Of a stretch of 64,000 nt of DNA, positions 1 through 8,702 are shown one piece after another; position 1 is the stretch's first letter, and every line of letters begins with the position of its first letter. A model generated the notes under the pieces. That model made no database searches. It was not told where the DNA came from and was given only the letters and a program-made list of their open reading frames with translations. Both the position numbers and the translations under genes were made by a program. This DNA comes from Caldicellulosiruptor acetigenus (lineage in GTDB: Bacteria; Bacillota; Thermoanaerobacteria; Caldicellulosiruptorales; Caldicellulosiruptoraceae): the NCBI RefSeq assembly GCF_026914305.1, contig NZ_CP113866.1:268501-332500 (forward strand). The letters run 5' to 3'.

Positions 1-582
1 TTTGGAGATGTTGCAACACCTTATACACTGCTTTATTACATGGCAAATACTACAATATGGTGGACGTTAGGTGTCTATGGGATTATCAGGGATAACAGAG
101 AAGAAAACCAGAATGTTTTGAGCATAGATACTGTAAAGCGTATATTTAACCCGCCTTTGATTGGGTTTTTGATAGGAGTTGTGCTTGTGCTTTTGCAGAT
201 AAAACTTCCAAAGTTTATATTTGACAGTTTTAAAATGGTAGGAGGGCTTACAACCCCCCTTTCCATCTTCTGTGTTGGAATAACAATGTATGAGATGGGA
301 TTTAAAAATTTCAAGTTGGACAAAGATAGCATTTTAGTATTTGCAGGCAGATTCCTTGTCACGCCTTTTATCACATGGCTTTTGGCTCATTTTATACCTG
401 TTCCTAAACTTATGCGCGATGTGTTTATCATAATGTCTGCTATGCCTGTGATGGTAAATTCGGCTATAATTTCAAGGGTATATAATGGCGACTATGAATT
501 TGCAACTGCTATGATTACATATTCCACCGTGTTTTCGGTTGTAATAATGCCGTTTTTGATGGTGCTGATTAAGATTATTTAG
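1..582 (+). CDS. AEC-family (auxin efflux carrier-like) transporter, 5' truncated by window edge
   Basis: The reading frame is open from base 1, so the gene begins upstream of the window; the ATG at 40 is internal. About 193 C-terminal residues are visible, dominated by hydrophobic segments consistent with five to six membrane helices. The segment with GFLIGVVLVLLQIKLP and the helix ending in a GG-LTTP-like stretch are typical of the C-terminal half of membrane-transport (AEC, PF03547) proteins, which export organic anions such as malate in bacteria. Substrate cannot be told from sequence. The stop overlaps by 8 bp the stop of the convergent MFS gene. A permease is near certain; the AEC assignment is good but rests on pattern memory. 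Confidence 0.75.
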   Translation, partial: FGDVATPYTLLYYMANTTIWWTLGVYGIIRDNREENQNVLSIDTVKRIFNPPLIGFLIGVVLVLLQIKLPKFIFDSFKMVGGLTTPLSIFCVGITMYEMGFKNFKLDKDSILVFAGRFLVTPFITWLLAHFIPVPKLMRDVFIIMSAMPVMVNSAIISRVYNGDYEFATAMITYSTVFSVVIMPFLMVLIKII

Positions 583-1807
583 TTTTCTCACGATTCCTTT
601 TCTTAAAGGTGGTGATAAAAACCATTGTGGTCAAAGCTATAGTAACCAGGCCGGATATATAAAACCCAGCCCAGGGAGAGATTTTTTGTGAAATTGTGCC
701 TGTAAATAGATTGCCAATCGGTGTTGTTCCAGCATTGCAAAGAAAGTAGATACTCAAAACCCTTGCTCTGAAGTCATCGCTTGATGCAAGCTGCAAAAGA
801 GCGTTTGCACTTGTATTAAAGCTTATTGCAAGAAGCCCTACAAGTACAAATAACATGCACGCAACTGTATAACTTTTGTTCAGACCCAGAAGAATGTAAA
901 CTATTGACACAGAAAGAATGAACTTGAAAAGAAGATTTAAATTAATCTTTTCTTTTTTTCTTATAGCTGTCAAAAATGCGCCCATCAATGAGCCAATTCC
1001 CATCGATGACATCAAAAGTCCAAAACCTGTTTCATTTCTGCCCAGCGCAAGTTTTGCGTACACAGGAATCAACACGTTAAAATTGAGTATGAATGTGCCC
1101 ATGATTAAAACAAGCGATATTGCTCTCAGCAACACTTTGGTCTTATATACATACCTGAGCCCTTCCACCACCTCTGCAAAAACGCTTTTACCATTTTCCT
1201 CTTTCTGAGGTTCTTTGGCGTCAATCATAAATACGCCTATAATGACCGGCACAAAACTTATAGCATTTGCCAAAAAACACATTTCAATACCAACTGTTGA
1301 GATTACTAAACTTGCAATAACAGGGCCTATAATTCTTGCAAGGTTGAAAATCATAGAGTTAAGACCAACAGCGTTCGGCAGGTCATCTTTTCCAACAAGA
1401 GTTATCATGTAAGACTGCCTGGCAGGATTATCAAATGTTGTAACAAGACCTCTCATAAGAGCTAATATAACTAAGTGCCAGTACCGAACAACATGTGTGT
1501 ATGTAATCAAAAACAAAAGAAAAGCAAAGAATAAAAGAAGGCTTTGAGTAATTAAAATTACCCTTTTTTTCTGCTTTCTGTCCAAGATTGCACCGGCAAA
1601 AAGGGAAAGAATCATAACAGGGACCTGTTCACATGCTGTGACAATACTAAGAAGCAGTGCTGAATTTGTAAGCTCTAAAGCCAGCCATTGCATTGCCATG
1701 TTCTGCATCCAAGAACCAATCACCGAGATAGCCTGGCCAAACCAGTAATACCTGTAGTTTCTGTGGCGCAGAGCTCTAAAAGGTCCTGATGTTAGAACAA
1801 GTTGCAT
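575..1807 (-). CDS. MFS exporter, DHA3/EntS-like drug or siderophore efflux
   Basis: A 410-residue protein with about 12 predicted membrane helices and the MFS signature between helices 2 and 3 (AGAILDRKQKKR). The N-terminus FRALRHRNYRYYWFGQ and the C-terminal NAGTTPIGNLFTG are characteristic of the MFS_3/DHA3 subfamily (EntS, macrolide-efflux type), proton-driven exporters. The start at 1807 is supported by an AAGGTGG ribosome site about 7 bases upstream. It is monocistronic and convergent with the AEC gene. No regulator is adjacent, so the substrate is unknown. A 36-codon relic of a related MFS gene lies at 33868-33978. Confidence 0.85.
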   Translation of the reverse strand: MQLVLTSGPFRALRHRNYRYYWFGQAISVIGSWMQNMAMQWLALELTNSALLLSIVTACEQVPVMILSLFAGAILDRKQKKRVILITQSLLLFFAFLLFLITYTHVVRYWHLVILALMRGLVTTFDNPARQSYMITLVGKDDLPNAVGLNSMIFNLARIIGPVIASLVISTVGIEMCFLANAISFVPVIIGVFMIDAKEPQKEENGKSVFAEVVEGLRYVYKTKVLLRAISLVLIMGTFILNFNVLIPVYAKLALGRNETGFGLLMSSMGIGSLMGAFLTAIRKKEKINLNLLFKFILSVSIVYILLGLNKSYTVACMLFVLVGLLAISFNTSANALLQLASSDDFRARVLSIYFLCNAGTTPIGNLFTGTISQKISPWAGFYISGLVTIALTTMVFITTFKKRNREKTK

Positions 1808-2079
1808 TCTTTTCCACCTTCTTGTAGATATTGTGAGGAATATATTTGATTCTTGTGGATAAGGCTATCACGCTCCTTTTAATATTGAATTTTGATATAA
1901 TACCTCTCAAGACTATTATAACATCTGAACTAATCACAATCAAATCAGCGTTTTGAAAATAGTTGATATGCACAAATTTAATTGGATATTGTGCACAAAG
2001 GTATGTTTTTTTGAAAAATATGAAGAATTCAATAGCAATATATGTAGAAATATTGTGTTATTATGTTGAATAGTTTTGT

Positions 2080-2235
2080 GTGAGAGATAGAATAAATGTA
2101 AAAGAAAATTTTAAGAAGCGAGGGAGAGTTTTTAATAACACACACTTTAACATTTATGGGGCATATGAGATTGCAAAGCTTGCAGCTTTTTTTGTCTTTA
2201 AAATAAATGTTCACATTGTTATTTTTCAAACATAG
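2080..2235 (+). pseudogene. Relic of an SGNH/GDSL esterase C-terminus
   Basis: In the 479-bp gap between the MFS gene and glmM the + strand holds a 51-codon open stretch whose translation includes NNTHFNIYGAYEIAKLAAF. This matches the last conserved block of SGNH/GDSL esterases of the rhamnogalacturonan acetylesterase type (DxTHFNxYGA-x-IAKLVA), which carries the catalytic His. Everything N-terminal is missing and a stop lies just upstream, so this is best read as a decayed gene fragment. The stem AAAGCT-TGC-AGCTTT followed by T residues near 2175-2194 lies inside it. The call rests on one short motif. Confidence 0.4.
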
Positions 2236-2244
2236 GTATATAAT
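2216..2244 (+). promoter_or_regulatory. Probable sigma-A promoter of glmM
   Basis: TTGTTA (2216-2221) and TATAAT (2239-2244) are separated by 17 bp, 43 bp upstream of the glmM ATG. The -10 is perfect, the -35 has two mismatches. An AAAGGGGGA ribosome site precedes the ATG at 2287. Confidence 0.6.
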
Positions 2245-2286
2245 AGATAAAGTAATAAATCATTCTTCTGTGAAAGGGGGACGAGA

Positions 2287-3636
2287 ATGGGAAGACTTTT
2301 TGGAACAGATGGTGTTAGAGGTATCGCAAATAAAGAACTTACATGTGAACTTGCGTTTGACTTAGGAAGAGCTGGGGCGTATGTGCTCACTGAAACTAAG
2401 CAAAAGCCCAAAATTTTGATTGGCAAGGACACAAGAATCTCATGCGATATGCTGGAGGCTGCCCTTTGTGCAGGACTTACCTCGGTAGGAGCAGATGTGT
2501 ACTTAGCAGGAGTTGTCACAACACCTGCAATAGCTCACTTGGTAAAATCTCACGGGTTTGATGCAGGTGTGATGATATCTGCCTCACACAATCCTTATGA
2601 ATTTAACGGTATCAAATTTTTTAATTCCCAGGGTTTTAAGCTTTCTGACCAGATTGAAGAAAAAATTGAAGACATTATTTTGAATAAGAAATGGGATGAG
2701 GTTCCACACGCTCAATTTGATGCGATAGGAAGGGTAAATAGAGTTGACCTTAAAAAAGACTATCAAGAATTCTTGAAGTCAACATTAAATGGTGCAAACT
2801 TCAAAGGGCTTAAAATTGTCATTGACTGTGCAAATGGTGCAGCATATAAAATAGCTCCAGAGGTTTTTGAAGATCTTGGAGCAGAGGTTGTGGTAATAAA
2901 CAACCAGCCAGATGGTACAAACATTAACAAAAACTGCGGGTCTACTCATCTTAAAGCTTTGCAAGAGGAAGTTGTTAAAAACAAAGCTGACTTTGGCATT
3001 GCGTATGATGGTGATGCAGACAGAACGCTTTTTGTTGATGAAGTGGGCAGTATTGTTGATGGCGATAAAATAATGCTTCTTTTGGCACAAAACTTAAAAC
3101 AACAGAGAAGGCTTAAGAACGACACCTTGGTTGTGACAGTCATGAGCAACATGGGGCTTTTTGTCGCGGCAAAAGAGTTTGGAATAGAGCTTGAAGTTAC
3201 AAAAGTTGGTGACAGGTATGTTCTTGAAAAGATGCTTGAAGGCGGCTATAGTATTGGCGGCGAACAGTCAGGGCATATAATCCTTTTGGACTTTGCAACA
3301 ACAGGCGACGGAATCTTAACAAGCCTTCAGCTGACAAAGCTAATTAAAGAAAGCGGAAAGAAGCTCTCTGAACTTGCAAAGATAATGAAGGTATATCCTC
3401 AGGTGCTTATAAACGCCAAGGTTGAAAATGGCAAAAAAGACCTTTATTCAAAAGACCCTGTAATTTTAGAGGCAATCAAAAAGGTTGAAGAAAAACTAAA
3501 CGGCAAAGGAAGGATTTTGATAAGACCATCTGGCACAGAGCCTCTTGTGAGGGTCATGATTGAAGGGGAAGACTATGAAGAGATCAAAAAAGATGCAAGT
3601 TACATTGCAAGCTTGATTGAGTCAAGGCTTTCTTAA
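2287..3636 (+). CDS. glmM: Phosphoglucosamine mutase
   Basis: A 449-residue protein, the usual GlmM length. It interconverts glucosamine-6-phosphate and glucosamine-1-phosphate on the way to UDP-GlcNAc for peptidoglycan. The phospho-accepting serine is Ser100 in MISASHNPYEFNG, the metal-binding loop is DGDADR near residue 240, and the phosphate-binding loop near the C-terminus is RPSGTEPLVRVM; these define the family and the SASHNP context separates GlmM from PGM/PMM. It starts MGRLFGTDGVRG, the standard N-terminus. It is followed by a terminator, the glmS ribozyme and glmS, so consecutive steps of one pathway are adjacent but separately controlled. Confidence 0.97.
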   Translation: MGRLFGTDGVRGIANKELTCELAFDLGRAGAYVLTETKQKPKILIGKDTRISCDMLEAALCAGLTSVGADVYLAGVVTTPAIAHLVKSHGFDAGVMISASHNPYEFNGIKFFNSQGFKLSDQIEEKIEDIILNKKWDEVPHAQFDAIGRVNRVDLKKDYQEFLKSTLNGANFKGLKIVIDCANGAAYKIAPEVFEDLGAEVVVINNQPDGTNINKNCGSTHLKALQEEVVKNKADFGIAYDGDADRTLFVDEVGSIVDGDKIMLLLAQNLKQQRRLKNDTLVVTVMSNMGLFVAAKEFGIELEVTKVGDRYVLEKMLEGGYSIGGEQSGHIILLDFATTGDGILTSLQLTKLIKESGKKLSELAKIMKVYPQVLINAKVENGKKDLYSKDPVILEAIKKVEEKLNGKGRILIRPSGTEPLVRVMIEGEDYEEIKKDASYIASLIESRLS

Positions 3637-3647
3637 GAAAGATTTTC

Positions 3648-3678
3648 AAAAAAGCCTTTTACAAATGAGGCTTTTTTT
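3648..3678 (+). terminator. Intrinsic terminator after glmM
   Basis: AAAAAAGCCT (3648-3657) pairs with AGGCTTTTTT (3668-3677) around a 10-base loop and runs into T residues. It lies just upstream of the glmS ribozyme cleavage site and should limit read-through from glmM into glmS. Confidence 0.75.
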
Positions 3679-3683
3679 CAGAA

Positions 3684-3840
3684 GCGCCAGGACCCTTGAT
3701 AAGGATCAAGGGTTGACGAGGACTGGGGAGAATCGAGGTTTTCGGCGGATGCCCCAGCGGGGTTTGGTCTTTTTCCCTCGTAACTTTCTGCTACAAACCC
3801 CGGAAGGCAACTTCTGGGACAAAAGCAGGAAGAAAAAAGG
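3684..3840 (+). promoter_or_regulatory. glmS ribozyme (glucosamine-6-phosphate-activated self-cleaving RNA)
   Basis: The glmS leader contains the conserved catalytic core in order: GCGCCAGGAC, a P1 helix formed by ACCCTTGAT and ATCAAGGGT, GTTGACGAGGA, a GGGG-x-ATCGA segment, then TTCGGCGGATGCCCC and GCGGGG. By family knowledge cleavage occurs 5' of the first G of GCGCC, here between A3683 and G3684. GlcN6P acts as coenzyme, and the cleaved mRNA is degraded, giving product feedback on GlmS. The 3' P3-P4 helices run to about 3840, where GGAAGAAAAAAGG can pair back with CTTTTTCCC; that boundary is approximate. About 70 bases separate it from the glmS ATG. Confidence 0.93.
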
Positions 3841-3913
3841 CTTGTGTTTCGTGATTGCTATGGAAAAATAGCAGCTTGGAAATTAAATATAAAGCTCAAG
3901 GAGGACAAAAATA

Positions 3914-5749
3914 ATGTGCGGAATTGTTGGCTATGTTGGCACAAAAAACTGTGTTCCTATTTTGCTCTCTGGACTTAAAAGACTTGAGTACAGAGGATAC
4001 GACTCTGCCGGCGTGGCAGTTATCGATATAGATAAATCAAAGATTGACATAGTCAAGACAAAAGGAAGGCTTACCATTTTAGAAGAAAAGCTAAATCAAA
4101 ATCCCATTGAAGGTTATGTTGGGATTGGTCATACAAGATGGGCAACACACGGAGAGCCGTCTGATGAGAATTCGCATCCGCATGTGAGTCAAAACGGCAA
4201 GATTGCAATTGTCCACAACGGAATCATAGAAAACTATTTGAAGCTGAAAGAATTTCTCATAAAAAAAGGCTACACCTTTGCATCAGATACAGACACAGAG
4301 GTTGTTGCTCATCTTATAGAATATTACTATGACGGTGACATTTTGGATGCATTTATAAAGACCCTTGAAAAGATCCAGGGATCATATGCGCTTGGCGTTC
4401 TTTGTCTTGACAGACCAGATATGTTACTTGCAGCAAGAAAAGACAGTCCCCTGATTGTCGGTTTAGGGCAGGGCGAAAACTTCATAGCATCAGACATCCC
4501 AGCTATATTGGAATATACAAGGGATACCTACATTCTTGAGGAAAACGAGATTGCCATTGTGACAAAAGATAAGGTAGAGATTGTCAATACAGAAAAAGAG
4601 CCTATTTCCAAAGAAGTATTTCATGTTACATGGGATGTAGCCAGCGCAGAAAAAGGCGGCTATGAACATTTCATGATAAAAGAGATAATGGAGCAGCCCA
4701 AGGCTATCAGGGATACCTTGACAGGAAGGCTTCCAGACGATGGTTTTGAAGTGAACCTTGATGGAATTAAGATTACCAAAGAAGATTTGCAAAGACTAAA
4801 TAAAATATTTATTGTGGCATGCGGCACAGCATACCATGCAGGGATTGTCGGGAAACATGTCATTGAAAAGCTTACAAGAATTCCTGTTGAGGTTGACATT
4901 GCAAGTGAGTTTAGATACAGAGACCCAATTATAGATGAAAATACATTGACAATTGTGATTTCTCAGTCTGGGGAGACAATTGACACACTTGTTGCAATGA
5001 GAGAAGCAAAAGCAAAAGGTTCAAGAACGCTTGGGATTGTCAATGTTGTTGGGTCATCAATTGCAAGAGAGGTAGATGACTGTCTTTATACATGGGCAGG
5101 ACCTGAGATTGCGGTTGCATCAACCAAGGCTTATACAACACAGCTAATATGCCTCTATCTTATTGCACTTGACTTTGCAACAAAGCTTGGAACAATTTCC
5201 TATGAAGAGTTTGCCAAGATCAGAGATGAAATAAAAAGACTTCCTGAAAAGGTTGAGTATGTACTGACACACAGGGAAAATATTCAAAAGTATGCGTCTG
5301 AGCATTTCAATGCAAAAGACATCTTCTATTTAGGAAGAGGCTTGGACTTTGCAGTTGCAATGGAAGGGTCTTTAAAACTCAAGGAAATTTCGTACATTCA
5401 CTCAGAAGCATATGCAGCAGGTGAGCTAAAACACGGAACCATTGCCCTAATTGAAGATGGGACATTTGTAATTGCACTTGCAACCCAGGAAAAGCTTTTT
5501 GAAAAGATGGTGAGCAACATAAAAGAGGTAAAATCCCGTGGTGCTGTTGTTCTTTCTGTTGCGCAGGAAGGAAATACCGACATAGAAAATGTATCAGACC
5601 ATGTTTTGTATATTCCAAGGACACTTGACATTTTAGCACCAGTTTTGACAGTTGTGCCTTTGCAGCTTTTTGCATACTACACAGCAGTCCAAAGAGGCTG
5701 CGATGTAGACAAACCAAGGAATTTAGCAAAGAGCGTGACTGTGGAGTGA
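3914..5749 (+). CDS. glmS: Glutamine-fructose-6-phosphate aminotransferase (isomerising)
   Basis: A 611-residue enzyme making glucosamine-6-phosphate from fructose-6-phosphate and glutamine, the committed step to amino sugars. Cys2 of MCGIVGYVG is the N-terminal nucleophile of the class II glutaminase domain (about 1-230), followed by two SIS sugar-isomerase domains (about 290-420 and 460-590) with SQSGETIDT, and the canonical C-terminus DKPRNLAKSVTVE. An AAGGAGGA ribosome site precedes the ATG. Expression is controlled by the leader ribozyme. The length and all catalytic signatures are complete. Confidence 0.98.
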   Translation: MCGIVGYVGTKNCVPILLSGLKRLEYRGYDSAGVAVIDIDKSKIDIVKTKGRLTILEEKLNQNPIEGYVGIGHTRWATHGEPSDENSHPHVSQNGKIAIVHNGIIENYLKLKEFLIKKGYTFASDTDTEVVAHLIEYYYDGDILDAFIKTLEKIQGSYALGVLCLDRPDMLLAARKDSPLIVGLGQGENFIASDIPAILEYTRDTYILEENEIAIVTKDKVEIVNTEKEPISKEVFHVTWDVASAEKGGYEHFMIKEIMEQPKAIRDTLTGRLPDDGFEVNLDGIKITKEDLQRLNKIFIVACGTAYHAGIVGKHVIEKLTRIPVEVDIASEFRYRDPIIDENTLTIVISQSGETIDTLVAMREAKAKGSRTLGIVNVVGSSIAREVDDCLYTWAGPEIAVASTKAYTTQLICLYLIALDFATKLGTISYEEFAKIRDEIKRLPEKVEYVLTHRENIQKYASEHFNAKDIFYLGRGLDFAVAMEGSLKLKEISYIHSEAYAAGELKHGTIALIEDGTFVIALATQEKLFEKMVSNIKEVKSRGAVVLSVAQEGNTDIENVSDHVLYIPRTLDILAPVLTVVPLQLFAYYTAVQRGCDVDKPRNLAKSVTVE

Positions 5750-5770
5750 TTTGAAAGGATTTTTATCAAA

Positions 5771-6004
5771 TTACCCCAATTCCACAAACCACCTATTCTC
5801 ATCACAAAAAAGGTACAGCATTTTTGAGCGGACAAGGATTTTATATCTTATGCCTTGTCCGCCTACTTTTAAAGAGGCAGCAGGCCTTTTTTCTATGATC
5901 TTATCAATCTCATATGTTTTCCCATCAAGCCAGACAAACGAAATCGGAGTTATTTCTCCTTCCTTTGAAAAGTGAGCATAAACCTCTACAAATATTTTCC
6001 TCAT
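5771..6004 (-). CDS. Small conserved protein next to DNA polymerase IV
   Basis: A 77-residue soluble protein, MRKIFVEVYAHFSKEGEI at the start, predicted to be mostly beta strand with a SFVWLDGKTYEIDKI core. It is 45 bp downstream of dinB on the same strand, so the two are probably co-transcribed. I recognise the type as a short conserved Firmicutes protein that accompanies Y-family polymerase genes but know no function for it. A beta-strand fold able to bind nucleic acid is possible; this is speculation. No cysteines suggest metal binding. Confidence 0.65.
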   Translation of the reverse strand: MRKIFVEVYAHFSKEGEITPISFVWLDGKTYEIDKIIEKRPAASLKVGGQGIRYKILVRSKMLYLFCDENRWFVELG

Positions 6005-6049
6005 TTTAAAAACCTCACCCTTTCATTTTTGTTTTGAAAAAGCAAAATT

Positions 6050-7285
6050 TTATTTAAAAAATGCAACAGGGTGGATTTTATTGTGCAAAGCAATCTCGCA
6101 AGGCAAATCTGGCTTTGTTAAAAGCACTGCGGGCAGTACTGACGTGTGCCCAAATCTTTTTCTTATTCTATCAATTGTTTTTTCAAGCTGTTCTAATTTG
6201 AATTTTTTCAAGCTGTCAAACTCAAGCTGGTAAAAAGAGTTTGCACAAACAAGATCTAAGCCTCTGACTCCAAGTGAACGGATATTACTTTTAAAGCTCC
6301 AATTTTTTTTGAATATCTCAAAAGCTTTTTGAGCTATCTCTCTTGCTAAAAAAGTGGGGGTTTGGAGTTTTTCCTGCCTTGTGATTGCAAAAAGAGAGTT
6401 ATCTCTTATCCAAACTTGAATGGTAAAACATTTTAAACACTGCTGACGAAGCCTCTGCGCAACAGACTCAGAAAGCATTCGAATAACATATTCTGCGTCT
6501 TCATAGGAAGTCAAATCTCTCGGTAGCGTTATACTGTTGCCAATTCCTTTGATGTTGTCTTCAAAAAGTGGGGGAATAACTGGGGTTGTGTCAAGCCCGT
6601 TTGCAAATATCCAGAGCACCTCACCCCATTTGCCAAGGATTCTTTTAAGATATTCAGGTGAGCTTTTGGCTATATCACCTATTGTGTAAATTGCTCTTGA
6701 GCTTAACTTTTTTTCTGTTGCGCTACCGACATACAAAAGGTCTTTTGCAGGCAGTGGCCAGACAATTTGTTTAAAGTTTTCTTTTGTGATAACTGTTACA
6801 GCATCGGGCTTTTTATAGTCGCTTCCAAGCTTTGCAAACACCTTGTTAAAGGATACTCCAACAGATACCGTCAAACCAAGCTCACTTTTTATTCTTTCTT
6901 TGATTTCATAAGCAATCTTTCTGCCACTTCCTAAAATACCTGTAGATTGAGTTACATCAAGCCAACACTCATCAATCCCAAATGGTTCTATCAAATCTGT
7001 ATACTCAGAGTATATTCTTTGTGCAAGTTTTGAAAAACGTATATAAAGAGGGAAATTGGGTTTTAGGATAACAAGGTTTGGACATTTTTTAAGTGCCTGC
7101 CATATAACTTCACCTGTTTGAATACCGTATGATTTTGCAATCTGTTTTTTTGCAAGAACTATCCCATGCCGAAGCTCACTTTCACCGCAAACAGCAACAG
7201 GCTTGTTTCTCAGCTCAGGACGATAAAGACACTCAACAGACGCATAGAAGTTATTAAGGTCACAGTGCAAAATCACCCTGCCCAC
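6050..7285 (-). CDS. dinB: DNA polymerase IV, Y-family translesion polymerase
   Basis: A 411-residue Y-family polymerase. The palm begins with ILHCDLNNFYASVE, giving the first catalytic Asp (Asp9), and the second acidic pair is in PFGIDECWLDVT near residue 105. A helix-hairpin-helix-like segment (about 180-220) and a C-terminal little-finger domain follow. It copies past damaged bases with low fidelity. The start at 7285 gives the usual family N-terminus. I see no clear LexA box upstream. It is followed by the 77-residue small gene. Confidence 0.93.
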   Translation of the reverse strand: MGRVILHCDLNNFYASVECLYRPELRNKPVAVCGESELRHGIVLAKKQIAKSYGIQTGEVIWQALKKCPNLVILKPNFPLYIRFSKLAQRIYSEYTDLIEPFGIDECWLDVTQSTGILGSGRKIAYEIKERIKSELGLTVSVGVSFNKVFAKLGSDYKKPDAVTVITKENFKQIVWPLPAKDLLYVGSATEKKLSSRAIYTIGDIAKSSPEYLKRILGKWGEVLWIFANGLDTTPVIPPLFEDNIKGIGNSITLPRDLTSYEDAEYVIRMLSESVAQRLRQQCLKCFTIQVWIRDNSLFAITRQEKLQTPTFLAREIAQKAFEIFKKNWSFKSNIRSLGVRGLDLVCANSFYQLEFDSLKKFKLEQLEKTIDRIRKRFGHTSVLPAVLLTKPDLPCEIALHNKIHPVAFFK

Positions 7286-7493
7286 TTTTTCTCACCTATA
7301 GAACATAAGTTTGTATATACATATTATATCACCGAAAATTTGTTTGGTAAATAGAAATATTAGGTAGAGATTCTGTGCTACTAAGAATTGATAAAAAGAA
7401 AAAGCTGAAATAATTATATTGTAATTGGCAACATATAATTGATATAATTAAAATGCAAAAGAAAATAATTAGTGGAAAAAAGGGGGATTATTT

Positions 7494-7814
7494 ATGGCAA
7501 AGAAGTTATTGTTATTTTTATTAATAACCTTACTTAGTGTTACACTGGTTGTTGTTTTTGGAATAAAGTTATTTAGAACGTATCATTCAACTCCAGAAAA
7601 AGCCATTAAGTTTTACATCTCAATAAGAAATGGGCCTTGGGCTGCAAATAGAGTAACTATCACAGAAGGGAGCTATTATGACAAAAAATATGGGCAGCAG
7701 TATGTGGTTGAAGGATACAAAGATAGGCAGACAGGAATGGAAGTAAGGTTTTTCTATCTCAAAAAAAATGAAAATGGCTTGTGGGAAGTGACTTCAGCCG
7801 GGACAGGGCCATAA
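7494..7814 (+). CDS. Membrane-anchored hypothetical protein
   Basis: A 106-residue protein with one N-terminal hydrophobic helix (residues 4-25) after a Lys pair, then an extracytoplasmic portion of about 80 residues with STPEKAIKFYISIRNGPW and a predicted beta-rich tail. The composition resembles small lipoprotein-like or NTF2-like exported proteins, but there is no lipobox cysteine. AAGGGGGA lies upstream of the ATG. It precedes the Yip1/HlyD/MacB-like cluster by 206 bp. No function recognised. Confidence 0.6.
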   Translation: MAKKLLLFLLITLLSVTLVVVFGIKLFRTYHSTPEKAIKFYISIRNGPWAANRVTITEGSYYDKKYGQQYVVEGYKDRQTGMEVRFFYLKKNENGLWEVTSAGTGP

Positions 7815-8020
7815 ATAAAATCAAGGTAGGAGCAAATAAGGCAAGTTTAAATCCAAAATAATTCCTAAGTAGAGGCTATATTACAAAAATTTCTTGCCAC
7901 AAACAAAAACTTAAAGTATAATATTTACAGTAAGTTTATGATTGCTCAGAGATGGAATTGGTGCGAGGGTGTAAGGTTTTTATTGTGTATCAAAAAAATC
8001 TCAAGGGGGAGCTTTGAAAG

Positions 8021-8683
8021 ATGGAATACTTAAAACCTTCAAATCTTCTAAATCTTATCGTATCACCAACAAAAGTGTTTCGGAAGGTAAAAGAAAAGCC
8101 GGATTTCTTAATTTTAGTATTTTTGATACCGGTGATAGCAGCACTTACTACCTTGTTTATGCCAAAAGTGTCCGAAGAAGCTTTGTTAGAGTATGTGAAA
8201 AGAACAGTTGAAGACCCTCAAGTACAAGAGGCGACCTTAAAAACTTTAAAACTTACAAAATCGCCTATCTTTTTGGCAGGGACTGCGTTTGTAAATACCC
8301 TTATTTCGTTTTTTGTTGCTTCGTTTGTCTTGCTCATAATTGTAAGGCTTGCAGGCGGTGAGATTGACTACAAAAGAGCACTTACAATTGTAGCAGTTGC
8401 AAACCTTGTGATGATTCCATATTACATCTTCTATGTAATATATGCCAGGGTTACAAATTTAAACATTTTGGACATTCACATGGACTTCAAGTATTTTATA
8501 AGAACATACCTGCATGTGTTTGCTATCTGGCGGTATGTACTAATTGGTGTTGGAGTGTTTGCTGCCTGTGAACTTAACAAAGCAAAAAGTGCAATTGTTA
8601 CAGCTGTCTATACTCTAATTACACTTATAATGCCAATTATTTCAATGTTTACACAAAACTTTATGAAGTTTGGTGGTAGATAG
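8021..8683 (+). CDS. Yip1-domain integral membrane protein
   Basis: A 220-residue polytopic protein with about five hydrophobic segments. The N-terminal NLIVSPTKVFRKVKEKPDFL is the classic opening of bacterial Yip1 (PF04893) proteins. Their function is poorly known. The strong GGGGGAG site places the start at 8021. It lies 19 bp upstream of the HlyD-like adaptor and is likely co-transcribed with it, suggesting it serves the same export or envelope system. Confidence 0.75.
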   Translation: MEYLKPSNLLNLIVSPTKVFRKVKEKPDFLILVFLIPVIAALTTLFMPKVSEEALLEYVKRTVEDPQVQEATLKTLKLTKSPIFLAGTAFVNTLISFFVASFVLLIIVRLAGGEIDYKRALTIVAVANLVMIPYYIFYVIYARVTNLNILDIHMDFKYFIRTYLHVFAIWRYVLIGVGVFAACELNKAKSAIVTAVYTLITLIMPIISMFTQNFMKFGGR

Positions 8684-8702
8684 AAAAGGAGAGTATTTTC
8701 AC

